A model generated the notes under the pieces. The model made no database searches. It was given only the letters and a program-made list of their open reading frames with translations, and was not told the DNA's origin. A DNA stretch of 64,000 nucleotides from Elusimicrobia bacterium GWA2_61_42. Its GTDB lineage: Bacteria; Elusimicrobiota; Elusimicrobia; Elusimicrobiales; UBA9959. The translations under genes and the position numbers were made by a program. The stretch is taken from the NCBI GenBank assembly GCA_001799615.1, contig MGTU01000008.1, positions 62,001 to 126,000 on the forward strand, in the 5' to 3' direction. Below are positions 45,299 to 54,119 of this stretch, one piece after another; the first letter of the stretch is position 1, and each line of letters begins with the position of its first letter.

Positions 45299-47338
45299 AT
45301 GATAAAGAGGAAAACCGCGCTGCTTTGCCTGACGCTGCTGGCCGCCCCGGCCCTGCTGCGGGGGGAAGAAGACCTGGCGAAGATCTACGCCGACGCCTCC
45401 GCCCAGTGGCTGGACGGCCGCCCGGAGGACGCCGCGGGCTCGTTCAAATACGTGGTCTACCGTTCTTCCGACCAGGCCCTCAACGCGGCGGCGCTGCGCG
45501 ACCTGGCGGCGCTGTTCTCCGAGTCCGGCAAGAACGCCGAAGCCCTGGCCTACCTGCTGAAGGGCGAGATCCTGAGCCCCGAAGATTTCTATATCCATTT
45601 CGAAAAAGGCTGGAACCTGCTGAGCCTCGAGAAGTTCCAGGACGCGCGGGCGGCTTTTGAAAAGTCCTCCATGCTGACGGCGGACCAGGACCTGGCCAGC
45701 CAGGCCCGGTTCGGCCAGGCCATCGCGGAGGCGGAACTGGCCGGCCCGGCGGCGGCCATAGAAGGCCTGCGCTCGGTTTACTCCCGCTACCCGTACCTGC
45801 TCTCCCCGGCCGCCCAGCTCATCGGCGCCAACCTGGAGCGCCTAAAAAAACGCCCGCACGCCGTCAACTTCATCAAGGAAGCGCTGACCTACGACCCCCG
45901 CAACATACAGGCGGAAATAGAGCTGGCGCGCCTTTACGAGGATTCGGATTTCTACCTCCCGGCCTGGCAGACCTACTACACCCTGAGCGACCTCGACCCG
46001 AAGGAAGTTTTTTTCAGCGACAAGGAAAAGAAGCTGCGCAAATACGTGAAGGGGAAACTCGACAACCTGCTTTACTGGGCCCGCATGGCCTGGCCCTCTC
46101 ACAAAGCCGCGGTCTCCGCCGACAAAGGCGTCAAGACCAAGGTCGGGCTCTACGCGGACAGGGCCGGCGTCCCGTCGCTGGTAAAAAGTTTCAGCTTTAT
46201 CTGCGCCACCGATTTCGAACTGATAGACGGCAGGCTGGGCCGCATTCTTTCCGGGAAGGCCGGCATGCAGTGGTCCGTCGCTTACGACGAGATGAACCGC
46301 GTCTACGAGATCCGCGACAGCATGGGCTCCGCCGCGCATACCACCAACAACAGCGTGCGCATAGCGCCCAAAACCCCCGGCGGGGTGGTGCTGATAAAAA
46401 ACCCCGAACTGCCGGAAGCCCACGGGGTGAACCGCGGGGACAAGGAAGTAGCGGGCGAACTGCTGGCCCTGGTCAAGGATAAAGGTTTCTGGCTGATAAA
46501 CGAGACCACCGTAGAAACGCTGGTCAGCCCGGCGGTGGCCCAGCAGGCCGACGGCTCTAAAATGGCCGAGCAGCTTAAGGCCCTGGCGGTGACCGCGCGC
46601 ACGCGCCTCACGCGGCTGGCCCGCATGCCCTCGCACGAGAGCCGGGAATACCACCTTTGCGACTCTTCCCACTGTCTGCCTTTCGCCGGCCTCCAGGCCG
46701 AAAGTACGGCTTCCGCCGCTGCCGCGCTGGCCACGAAGGGCGAGCTGCTGATGGCCGGGGAAAGCCTGGCCCCGGCCGACTTCCACCGCGCCTGCGGCGG
46801 CTTCACGCAGAGCGGGATCGGGGACGGCGGCAGGCCGCTGCCCCGCCTGTCCCCTTTCAGTTTTTACGCGCATACCCTTAAGGGCCCGCCGGACGGACTG
46901 CTGTGCCTGGCCGACGACAAGACCACCAGCGCCGACGTTTACTGGACGCTGCTGCTGGAGCCGAGGTGGATAGAATCCCGCCTGAACCGCTCCGCCAAAG
47001 TGGGCTACCTGCGCGCCCTGATCCCGCTGGCCCGGGAACCTAACGGCAGGATCAAGGCTTTGCGCGCGGAAGGGACGGCCGGCACCGCGGTGCTGGAGGG
47101 GGCCAAAGCCATAGAGGCGGCGCTGGGCGCCGGCGCGCTGCGCTCCAACCTTTTCAGCATCCGCCCCGTCTACAAGGGCAAATACCCGGCTTATTTTATA
47201 GTACGGGGCATCGGTACCGGGGACGGCGTAGGGCTGTGCGTGCTGGGCGCGCGCGGCCTGGCCGAGGACAAAGCCGCCAATTACCGCGACATCCTCACCC
47301 ATTATTTCCCCTTATATAAGGTAAGGACGGTGCGCTGA
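45299..47338 (+). CDS. secreted TPR protein with C-terminal SpoIID-like (amidase enhancer) domain
   Basis: 679 residues. A signal peptide (to about residue 22) is followed by TPR-like repeats (about 25-280) and then a SpoIID-type domain from about residue 290. Family marks there are QLKALAVTARTRLTRLA, the GES..HRACGG segment and the GIGTGDGVGLCVLGARGLAEDKAANYRDILTHYF end. SpoIID is a lytic transglycosylase that acts on denuded peptidoglycan. A TTG ten codons upstream is a possible alternative start, but the ATG gives the better signal peptide. It is followed 2 bases later by a glycosyltransferase. Confidence 0.85.
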   Translation: MIKRKTALLCLTLLAAPALLRGEEDLAKIYADASAQWLDGRPEDAAGSFKYVVYRSSDQALNAAALRDLAALFSESGKNAEALAYLLKGEILSPEDFYIHFEKGWNLLSLEKFQDARAAFEKSSMLTADQDLASQARFGQAIAEAELAGPAAAIEGLRSVYSRYPYLLSPAAQLIGANLERLKKRPHAVNFIKEALTYDPRNIQAEIELARLYEDSDFYLPAWQTYYTLSDLDPKEVFFSDKEKKLRKYVKGKLDNLLYWARMAWPSHKAAVSADKGVKTKVGLYADRAGVPSLVKSFSFICATDFELIDGRLGRILSGKAGMQWSVAYDEMNRVYEIRDSMGSAAHTTNNSVRIAPKTPGGVVLIKNPELPEAHGVNRGDKEVAGELLALVKDKGFWLINETTVETLVSPAVAQQADGSKMAEQLKALAVTARTRLTRLARMPSHESREYHLCDSSHCLPFAGLQAESTASAAAALATKGELLMAGESLAPADFHRACGGFTQSGIGDGGRPLPRLSPFSFYAHTLKGPPDGLLCLADDKTTSADVYWTLLLEPRWIESRLNRSAKVGYLRALIPLAREPNGRIKALRAEGTAGTAVLEGAKAIEAALGAGALRSNLFSIRPVYKGKYPAYFIVRGIGTGDGVGLCVLGARGLAEDKAANYRDILTHYFPLYKVRTVR

Positions 47339-47340
47339 AG

Positions 47341-48486
47341 GTGGTAAAAGTAGCGCATATCATAACCCGGCTTGATTTCGGCGGGGCGCAGGCGAACACG
47401 CTCTACACCGTCTCGGCGCTGGACAAACAGCGCTTTGACGCCGTGGTAGTGGCCGGCCCCGGCGGCCTCCTGGACGAAAAAGCGGAGCCCGCCAGGCTGG
47501 TGCACGCGGCCAGGCTCGGCAGGGAGATCCTGCCTTTTAAAGACCTGGCCGCCCTCTTCCAGCTGCGCGGCCTCCTGAAAAAGCTCGGCCCCGCAGTGGC
47601 GCACACCCACTCCTCCAAAGCCGGCATACTGGGGCGCCTCGCGGCGGCCTCGGCCGGGGTGCCGGTTATCGTGCACACTTTTCACGGCTTCGGCTTCCAC
47701 CCGCGCCAGAACTTCCTGAAGCGCGGCCTCTTCATCCTGCTCGAAAAATTCTGCGCCCTTTTCAGCGACGCCCTGGTCTTCGTCTCAAAAGCGAACATGG
47801 AAACCGCCCGCGCGGCGGGCATCGGCGACCCGGCCAGATACCGCCTGATACGCAGCGGCGTAAAACTGACCGGCTACCCGGCGCCCGTGGACAGGGCGGC
47901 CAAGCGGGCGGAATTCGGGTTCTCGCCGGAGAACGTCCTGGTGCTGAGCATAGGCAACGCCAAGCCGCAGAAGAATCCGTGGGAGTTCCTGGAAGCCGCG
48001 GGGCGGGTGTCGGCGAAGAACGGGAACGCGCGTTTTATTTTCGCGGGCGGAGGGGAAGAGCTGGACGGCCTGCGCGCCGCCGCCGCGGCCCGGGGCCTGG
48101 CCGGGACCTGCCTGTTCACCGGCTGGCGGGAGGATTCGGCGGAACTCCTGGCCGCCGCGGATATTTTTGCGCTGACCTCCCTGTGGGAAGGACTGCCGCG
48201 CAGCCTGGTGGAAGCCTTTAAGACCGGACTCCCGGCCGTCTGCTACCGCACCGACGGCGTTACGGATATCCTGCACAGCGGCGAGAACGGTTTCTGCGTG
48301 CCCCAGGGAGACCTTGACGCTTTCTGCGGCGCCCTCTCCCGCCTGACGGAGGACCCGGCGCTGCGCGCGCGCCTCGCGGCCGGCGCCGCCGCCACGGACC
48401 TGGCGGAGTTCGACATAGATTTCATGGTCCGGCAGCAGGAAACCCTGTACGCGGAACTCCTCGCCAAAAAAGGATGCGCCCTATGA
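47341..48486 (+). CDS. glycosyltransferase family 4-like protein
   Basis: 381 residues starting at GTG. GT-B fold with N-terminal HIITRLDFGGAQANTLY, THSSKAGILGRLAA, and C-terminal SIGNAKPQKNPWEFLEAAGRV, then SLWEGLPRSLVEAFKTGLP with the donor-binding E residues. Likely involved in cell-surface polysaccharide or lipid sugar. It ends in an ATGA overlap with the next glycosyltransferase and looks like a paralogue of the gene at 15079. Confidence 0.85.
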   Translation: MVKVAHIITRLDFGGAQANTLYTVSALDKQRFDAVVVAGPGGLLDEKAEPARLVHAARLGREILPFKDLAALFQLRGLLKKLGPAVAHTHSSKAGILGRLAAASAGVPVIVHTFHGFGFHPRQNFLKRGLFILLEKFCALFSDALVFVSKANMETARAAGIGDPARYRLIRSGVKLTGYPAPVDRAAKRAEFGFSPENVLVLSIGNAKPQKNPWEFLEAAGRVSAKNGNARFIFAGGGEELDGLRAAAAARGLAGTCLFTGWREDSAELLAAADIFALTSLWEGLPRSLVEAFKTGLPAVCYRTDGVTDILHSGENGFCVPQGDLDAFCGALSRLTEDPALRARLAAGAAATDLAEFDIDFMVRQQETLYAELLAKKGCAL

Positions 48487-49427
48487 CCCCTGTGATCTCC
48501 GTCGTAATACCGGTTTTCAACGAACTTGAGAACCTGGCCCCCTTCCAGGGCGAACTCTCGGCCGCGCTGGCCAGGACAGGCGTGCCGCACGAGATCCTCT
48601 GGGTGGACGACGGCAGCTCCGACGGCTCCTTCAGCGAGCTGAAGAAGTTCGCCGGCCTGTCCGGCCAGCGGGCGCTGCGCCTTTCGAAGAACTACGGCCA
48701 GACCGCGGCGCTGGCCGCCGGCATCGCGGAGGCCCGGGGGGAATGGATCATAACCCTGGACGCGGACGGCCAGAACGACCCGGAGGATATCCCGCGCCTT
48801 TTCGCGGCGGCGGCCGCGGGCGTGGACGTGGTAAGCGGCTGGCGGCGCAACAGGCAGGACGCCTTTTTTTCGCGCATCCTGCCGTCCCGGGCGGCCAACT
48901 TCATCATTTCCGCGGTTACGGGAGTAAAGCTGCACGACTTCGGCTGCACGCTTAAGATCTACAGGGCCGCGCTGCTGAAGTCCGTCGACCTCTACGGGGA
49001 AATGCACCGCTTCCTGCCGGCCATCCTCGGCTACGCCGGCGCCTCCGTGACCGAACTGGAAGTGAACCACCGGCCCCGCACCAGGGGAAAGTCCAAGTAC
49101 GGCCTCGCCCGCACCTTCAAGGTGGTGCTGGACCTGCTCACCGTGAAGTTCATGGGCGACTTCATCACCAAACCCATCTACCTGTTCGGCGGCCTCAGCT
49201 TCGCGCTGCTGGCGGCCTCGTTCGCCATGGCCGGCTACACCCTTTACAACAAGTTCCACAACGCCGTCTTCGTAAAGGACCAGCCGCTTTTCCTCCTGGC
49301 GATCTTCTTCGCGCTCGTAGCCGTGCAGCTCGCGTTCATGGGGCTGATGGCGGAGGTGCTGATCCGGACCTACCACAGCGCCAACCGCCGGCCGCCCTAC
49401 ACGATAGCGGAAAAGGCCGGGGGGTAA
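48483..49427 (+). CDS. glycosyltransferase family 2 (DPM1/GtrB-like), membrane-linked
   Basis: 314 residues. N-terminal GT-A domain with VVIPVFNELENL, WVDDGSSDGS and LDADGQNDPEDIP (the metal-binding DAD) followed by SGWRRNRQD. Two C-terminal membrane helices (about residues 230-255 and 265-295) are typical of GtrB and polyprenyl-phosphate sugar synthases. It probably loads a sugar onto undecaprenyl or dolichyl-type phosphate. The ATG overlaps the preceding TGA; an ATG three codons upstream is also possible. Confidence 0.88.
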   Translation: MTPVISVVIPVFNELENLAPFQGELSAALARTGVPHEILWVDDGSSDGSFSELKKFAGLSGQRALRLSKNYGQTAALAAGIAEARGEWIITLDADGQNDPEDIPRLFAAAAAGVDVVSGWRRNRQDAFFSRILPSRAANFIISAVTGVKLHDFGCTLKIYRAALLKSVDLYGEMHRFLPAILGYAGASVTELEVNHRPRTRGKSKYGLARTFKVVLDLLTVKFMGDFITKPIYLFGGLSFALLAASFAMAGYTLYNKFHNAVFVKDQPLFLLAIFFALVAVQLAFMGLMAEVLIRTYHSANRRPPYTIAEKAGG

Positions 49428-49453
49428 AAGCGCCGGATGCTTCCCGGGCGCCG

Positions 49454-49482
49454 TTGACTAAACACGGGATAGTTGATATCTT
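49454..49482 (+). promoter_or_regulatory. sigma70-type promoter with likely leaderless start for yceD
   Basis: TTGACT (49454-49459), a 17-base spacer and TATCTT (49477-49482). The box is followed by only 9 bases before the ATG at 49492, so the transcript should start at or within a few bases of it. No ribosome site is present in between. Confidence 0.55.
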
Positions 49483-49491
49483 ATTACTCTT

Positions 49492-49992
49492 ATGCAGGAA
49501 AACAACGAATTCGTTTTCAAATACGCGGATATCCTGGAGGAAGGCGGGCTTGAGGTAAAACTCTCCCCGCCGCCGGCCCTGTACGCCGACGTCTTCGACC
49601 GCCCCGACATCCTTAAAAAGATCCGCCTCGAACTGAATTTCTCCGTCGGGGGGGACTCGATACTCCTGGAGGGCAGGGTCTACGCGGAAATGGAGCTGGA
49701 ATGCTCGCGCTGCGCCGACCCGATAGCCCGCGCCTTCGAGGACTCTTTTGACGAGGTATACCCGGATACGCTAGAATATATAGATACGCGCGAAGTAATA
49801 AGGGAAACGGTCGGCCTGCTCGCGCCTATAAAAGTTTTGTGTGCCGACGCCTGCAAGGGCCGCTGCCTGGTCTGCGGGATAAACCGCAACCGCAAGACTT
49901 GCGGCTGCAGTACCGGCAAGATGAGCGCGTTCGAAGCGCTGAAAGGCCTGAAGATCCCGGACGACAACAAGAACGAGAAGAAGAAGCTTTAA
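49492..49992 (+). CDS. DUF177/YceD-family protein
   Basis: 166 residues. Conserved cysteine pairs ECSRC and a C-terminal CKGRCLVCG are as in the YceD family, linked to 23S rRNA and ribosome levels. Located just ahead of rpmF, the order known from many genomes. The start lacks a Shine-Dalgarno sequence. Confidence 0.88.
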   Translation: MQENNEFVFKYADILEEGGLEVKLSPPPALYADVFDRPDILKKIRLELNFSVGGDSILLEGRVYAEMELECSRCADPIARAFEDSFDEVYPDTLEYIDTREVIRETVGLLAPIKVLCADACKGRCLVCGINRNRKTCGCSTGKMSAFEALKGLKIPDDNKNEKKKL

Positions 49993-50015
49993 GATAATAA
50001 AAGAGGTGCTACAAC

Positions 50016-50228
50016 ATGCCGAATCCCAAACGTAAACATACCCCGTCGCGCAGAGACTCCCGCCGGTCCCAGAACTGGAAACTGGAAGTGAAGTCCCTTT
50101 CGCCCTGCGGCCAGTGCGGCGCGCTGCGCCTGCCCCACCGCGTGTGCCCCGCCTGCGGTTTCTACAACGGCAAACTCGAAGTCGCCCAGAAGGTCGCCAA
50201 AGGCGAAGAGGGCAAGGAACAGAAATAA
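50016..50228 (+). CDS. rpmF: 50S ribosomal protein L32
   Basis: 70 residues. Family start MPNPKRKHTPSRRDSRRS and the zinc-ribbon CGQCG ... CPACG are present. It is followed 15 bases later by plsX, as in most bacteria. Confidence 0.95.
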   Translation: MPNPKRKHTPSRRDSRRSQNWKLEVKSLSPCGQCGALRLPHRVCPACGFYNGKLEVAQKVAKGEEGKEQK

Positions 50229-50243
50229 CCGCCAGGAGCAACA

Positions 50244-51272
50244 ATGCGAATAGCGCTTGACGCTCACGGCGGCGATTTCGGGCTGAAACCCAACATCGAG
50301 GGGGCCCTGCTTGCCGCCAAAAAGCTGCCCCACGAGATAATACTCGTGGGCCGCGACCCCGAGATCCGGGAGGAACTCCGCCGCCTCGGCGCGGAGGCCC
50401 CGGAGCGGATAACCATCGTCCACGCCCAGCAGATCATCGAGATGGCCGCCGAGCCGGTGGCGGAATGCCGCGCCAAGCCGGAGTCCTCGCTGATGGTCGG
50501 CGCGGGCCTGGTGCACGACGGCAAGGCCGACGCTTTCATCTCCGCCGGAAGCTCGGGCGCGATCATGGTGGCGGCGCTGCTGAAGATAAAGCGCATCCCG
50601 GGCGTCATACGCCCGGCCATAGCGGCCCCGCTGCCCACGCTTAAAGGCACCACCCTGCTGCTCGACGCGGGCGCCAACATGGACTGCAAGCCCTGGCACC
50701 TGGCGCAGTTCGCCGTGATGGGCTCCGTATACATGAGATCGCTTTTCAAGATCGAGAATCCCTCCGTCGGTCTGCTTTCGATAGGCGAGGAGGAGACCAA
50801 GGGGAACGCCCTGGTCCAGGAATCCCTGCCCCTGATAAAGAACATGGGCGTTAACCTGCACGGGCCGGTGGAGGGCCGGGACATCCCCGAAGGCCTTACA
50901 GACGTGGTCGTGGCCGACGGCTTTACCGGCAACGTCGCCCTGAAACTTTACGAAGGCTCAGCTAAAGTGGTCTTCAAGATGCTCAAAGAGCAGATCATGC
51001 GCAAGTTCACGTACAAGATCGGCGCCATGCTGATGCGCAAGGTTTTCACCGAGATGAAGATCAAGATGAGCGTGGATATCTACGGCGGGGCCCCGCTGCT
51101 GGGCGTGAACGGCGTGGTCCTGGTCTGCCACGGCAAGGTCACCCCGAACGCCGTTTTCAACGCGGTACGCGTCAGCGGCGAGCTGGCGGCCTCGGGTATG
51201 GTAACGCATATCAGGCAGCAGATGGAGCAGGTAAAAGACAAGATCTCCGCGGCCAAGGAGCAGGCCGAATGA
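50244..51272 (+). CDS. plsX: phosphate acyltransferase PlsX
   Basis: 342 residues. MRIALDAHGGDFG start (classical MGGD region), GADAFISAGSSGAIMVAA block (ISAGSSGA) and a C-terminal APLLGVNGVVLVCHG segment are all present. It makes acyl-phosphate from acyl-ACP to feed PlsY in phospholipid synthesis. The next gene, fabG, overlaps it by 4 bases (ATGA at 51269-51272). Confidence 0.95.
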   Translation: MRIALDAHGGDFGLKPNIEGALLAAKKLPHEIILVGRDPEIREELRRLGAEAPERITIVHAQQIIEMAAEPVAECRAKPESSLMVGAGLVHDGKADAFISAGSSGAIMVAALLKIKRIPGVIRPAIAAPLPTLKGTTLLLDAGANMDCKPWHLAQFAVMGSVYMRSLFKIENPSVGLLSIGEEETKGNALVQESLPLIKNMGVNLHGPVEGRDIPEGLTDVVVADGFTGNVALKLYEGSAKVVFKMLKEQIMRKFTYKIGAMLMRKVFTEMKIKMSVDIYGGAPLLGVNGVVLVCHGKVTPNAVFNAVRVSGELAASGMVTHIRQQMEQVKDKISAAKEQAE

Positions 51273-52015
51273 AGCGCCTCGAGGGGAAAACCGCCCTTGT
51301 GACCGGCGCCGCGCGCGGCATCGGCCTCGAGATAGCGGCGGCCTTCGCGGCCGAAGGCGCCTCGGTGGCGATAGCCGACCTCTCGCCGGAGGAAGCGGCC
51401 GCGGCGGCGAAAGACATAACCGCGAAAACCGGTTCAAAGGCCATAGGCCTGGGCCTGGACGTTTCGAAAGAAGCCGACTGCGAGCGGGCCGTGCAGGAAA
51501 CCGCGGCGGCTTTCGGCAAAGTGGACATCCTGGTGAACAACGCCGGCGTAACGAAAGACAATTTAGTGCTGCGAATGAAGGAAGCGGATTTCGACCTGGT
51601 GATGGACGTCAACCTGAAAGGCGCGTTCCTGATGGCCAAGGCGGCGGCCAAGCTGATGCTGAAGGCGCGTACCGGCCGCATCATAAACATTTCCTCCGTG
51701 GTCGGACAGACCGGGCAGGCCGGGCAGGCCAACTACTCCGCCTCCAAGGCCGGGCTCATAGGCCTGACCAAGTCCCTGGCCCGGGAATTCGCGCCGCGGC
51801 AGGTACTGGTGAACGCGGTCGCCCCCGGCTTCATCCGCACCCGCATGACCGAAGGCCTCAAGGATGAGGCAAGGGCGAAGATCTCGGAGATGATCCCGCT
51901 GGGCCGCATGGGCGAGCCCGGGGAAGTGGCCAAAGCCGCGCTGTTCCTGGCGGGCGAGGAATCGGCCTACATCACGGGACAAGTGCTCGCCGTAAACGGC
52001 GGGCTCTACATGTAG
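51269..52015 (+). CDS. fabG: 3-oxoacyl-ACP reductase FabG
   Basis: 248 residues of the short-chain dehydrogenase family. TGAARGIG cofactor loop, NNAGV, and catalytic S..Y..K (serines in INISSVVG, then YSASK). Located between plsX and acpP, so a fatty acid synthesis role is secure. The fabH and fabD genes often found between plsX and fabG are absent here. Confidence 0.94.
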   Translation: MKRLEGKTALVTGAARGIGLEIAAAFAAEGASVAIADLSPEEAAAAAKDITAKTGSKAIGLGLDVSKEADCERAVQETAAAFGKVDILVNNAGVTKDNLVLRMKEADFDLVMDVNLKGAFLMAKAAAKLMLKARTGRIINISSVVGQTGQAGQANYSASKAGLIGLTKSLAREFAPRQVLVNAVAPGFIRTRMTEGLKDEARAKISEMIPLGRMGEPGEVAKAALFLAGEESAYITGQVLAVNGGLYM

Positions 52016-52053
52016 ATTCAGAGAATTCATACTACTAGCAGGAGGGTAACGCA

Positions 52054-52308
52054 ATGGCAGTCACCGAAAACCTGGAAGAAAGAGTGAAGAAGATCATCAT
52101 CGAGCAGCTGGCCGTCGACTCGGCCGAAGTCGTCCCGCAGGCCCAGTTCGTTCAGGACCTCGGCGCCGACTCGCTCGACACCGTTGAACTTGTGATGGCG
52201 CTCGAAGAGGAATTCGACATCGAGATCCCCGACGAAGACGCCGAAAAGATCAGGACCGTCGGCGAAGCCGTCACCTACATCAAGGACAAATCCGGAAAGA
52301 AAGACTGA
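52054..52308 (+). CDS. acpP: acyl carrier protein
   Basis: 84 residues, acidic. The phosphopantetheine serine is S40 in [12 protein letters not shown]. It lies 38 bases after fabG with a strong GGAGG ribosome site and before rnc; fabF is not present between them. Confidence 0.96.
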   Translation: MAVTENLEERVKKIIIEQLAVDSAEVVPQAQFVQDLGADSLDTVELVMALEEEFDIEIPDEDAEKIRTVGEAVTYIKDKSGKKD

Positions 52309-52328
52309 TCTGATTCACAGGAATTAGA

Positions 52329-53015
52329 ATGTCTTCCCTTGAAGAAGTAATAGGATACAAATTCAGGGACAAGGAACTGCTGGCGGAAGCCCTGACCCAC
52401 AAGTCGCACGCGACCGAGAAGGGCTCCCCGCGGCACAACGAACGCCTGGAATTCCTGGGCGACAGCGTTGTGGGCCTGGTTGTATCCTATTATCTTTTCC
52501 TTAAGAACCCGGCCGAGAACGAGGGCTTCCTGTCAAAGACGAAGTCCGCGATAGTCTCACGGGCCAACCTGGCCCGCTGGGCCGAGGCCATCGGACTGGG
52601 CCATCACCTCAACCTGGGGGCCGGAGAGCACCTGAGCGGCGGCGCGAAGCGCCACAGCATCCTTGCCAACGCCATGGAAGCCCTGTTGGGAGCCGTCTAC
52701 CTGGACGGCGGGCTGCCGCACATTGAAAAGCTCGTCATCCCCTGGCTGGAAGCCCAGGCCCCCGAAGAGCTCGACATCGATTACAAGAGCGCGCTGCAGG
52801 AAGCCATCCAGAAGCGCCACAAGCGCCCGCCCGACTACGAGCTGCTGAGCGAGGCCGGGCCGGAGCACAACAAACTCTTCACGCTCAGGGTCTACCTCGG
52901 AAAGAAGACGCTGGGCCTGGGGTCCGGCAAGAACAAGAAAGAGGCCCAGCAGGCCGCCGCCAGGAACGCCCTGGATTACCTGCGCACCCACGAAGTACGC
53001 CCCGGCGAGCTCTAA
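52329..53015 (+). CDS. rnc: ribonuclease III
   Basis: 228 residues. The catalytic signature NERLEFLGDSVVGL and a second acidic site near EALLGAVYLDGG are present, followed by a C-terminal double-stranded RNA-binding domain (about residues 155-222). It cuts structured rRNA precursors and mRNAs. Its position after acpP is common. Confidence 0.96.
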   Translation: MSSLEEVIGYKFRDKELLAEALTHKSHATEKGSPRHNERLEFLGDSVVGLVVSYYLFLKNPAENEGFLSKTKSAIVSRANLARWAEAIGLGHHLNLGAGEHLSGGAKRHSILANAMEALLGAVYLDGGLPHIEKLVIPWLEAQAPEELDIDYKSALQEAIQKRHKRPPDYELLSEAGPEHNKLFTLRVYLGKKTLGLGSGKNKKEAQQAAARNALDYLRTHEVRPGEL

Positions 53016-53019
53016 CCCC

Positions 53020-53610
53020 ATGAAAAGCGGGAAGCAAGAACACTCCGGCGAAGTTTTCGCCGGGCTCACCCTCAAGAACAAGGCAATAACCTCAAAGCGC
53101 TTCCTGGACTGCGTTTTCAGGAACTGCGACTTTACCGGCGCCACCGTCCGGTTCTGCGAATTCAGGGACTGCAATTTTGAAAGCTGCAACCTCAGCCTGG
53201 TAAAACTTCCCGCCTCCTCCTTCTCCGGCACCGCCTTCAAGGACTCGAAGCTGGTGGGGATCAACTGGACCGAGGCCGCCTGGCCGAAAATAAAACTTTC
53301 CTGCCCCGTACAGTTCCTCAACTGCCTGCTCAACGACTCCGTTTTCCTGGGGCTCCGACTCGACGGCACGCGAATAAGCCGCTGCCTGGCCCGCGGCGCC
53401 GACTTCCGCGACGCCTGCCTGGCCAAGGCGGACCTGACCCACACCGACTTTTCCGGCGCGCTTTTCGGCAATACCGACCTCACGGGCGCCGACCTGGACC
53501 AGGCCCGCAACTACGCCATCCGCGTGGCGGAGAACAAAGTAAAAGGCGCCAGGTTCTCCCTGCCGGAAGCCATGGCGCTGCTCTACTGCCTCGATATCAA
53601 AATAGTCTGA
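53020..53610 (+). CDS. pentapeptide-repeat protein
   Basis: 196 residues built of A(D/N)LxX-type repeats such as CDFTG, CNFES, ADFRD and ADLTH, forming a right-handed beta-helix. The layout resembles the Qnr/McbG family that mimics DNA and protects gyrase, but the ends are not diagnostic, so general pentapeptide protein is the safe call. It starts 4 bases after rnc. Confidence 0.85.
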   Translation: MKSGKQEHSGEVFAGLTLKNKAITSKRFLDCVFRNCDFTGATVRFCEFRDCNFESCNLSLVKLPASSFSGTAFKDSKLVGINWTEAAWPKIKLSCPVQFLNCLLNDSVFLGLRLDGTRISRCLARGADFRDACLAKADLTHTDFSGALFGNTDLTGADLDQARNYAIRVAENKVKGARFSLPEAMALLYCLDIKIV

Positions 53611-53711
53611 GCCGTTTCTCCGGCGGCGCCGGGAGCCTTCCCGCCGGCCCGCGGGCGAAAGAGCGCGTGACCGTATTCTGCCCGGCAAAGTAAGCCCGAA
53701 CCCTGAATTGA

Positions 53712-53741
53712 TATAATTAGGGCGCCGGAGCTTTCCGGCGC
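53712..53741 (+). promoter_or_regulatory. TATAAT box and leader hairpin upstream of thioredoxin gene
   Basis: A perfect TATAAT at 53712-53717 is followed by a 7-bp hairpin (GCGCCGG at 53722-53728 with CCGGCGC at 53735-53741) that would sit at the very 5' end of the mRNA. The next start codon is at 53771 with a GAGGAAG ribosome site. The rest of the 160-base gap (53611-53711) shows no gene. Confidence 0.4.
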
Positions 53742-53770
53742 TTTAAATTTTACACTGAGGAAGGCGGCGC

Positions 53771-54106
53771 ATGAAGACTATAACCACTAAAGACGATTTT
53801 GACCGGGACCTGGGCTCCGGCAGCGAAAGCTTCATGCTTTTCTATTCTGCCTGGTGCCCATTCTGTACGATGTTCCTGCCGGCCTTCGAAAAGGCGGCCG
53901 CCGGAGGCCCGGCGGCTTTCGTGAAGGTCTCCACCGACGACCTGCCGGAACTGGAAGAGGCTTTTGCCGTGGAAGTGGTGCCGACCGTGCTGTTCTTCAA
54001 GGACGGCAAGCTGAAGAAACGCCTCGACGGGGCCCTCGGCAGGGGACTGACGGAAGAGAACCTGAAGGATTTTATAAAGGCCTGCGGCCCGAAGGCAAAA
54101 AAATAG
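53771..54106 (+). CDS. thioredoxin-like protein
   Basis: 111 residues. Active-site C29-P-F-C32 (AWCPFC), a cis-proline in VVPTVLFFK, and normal thioredoxin length. CPFC differs from the common CGPC, suggesting a different redox potential or partner. No signal peptide, so cytoplasmic. Confidence 0.88.
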   Translation: MKTITTKDDFDRDLGSGSESFMLFYSAWCPFCTMFLPAFEKAAAGGPAAFVKVSTDDLPELEEAFAVEVVPTVLFFKDGKLKKRLDGALGRGLTEENLKDFIKACGPKAKK

Positions 54107-54119
54107 GCCCTGCCGACAA

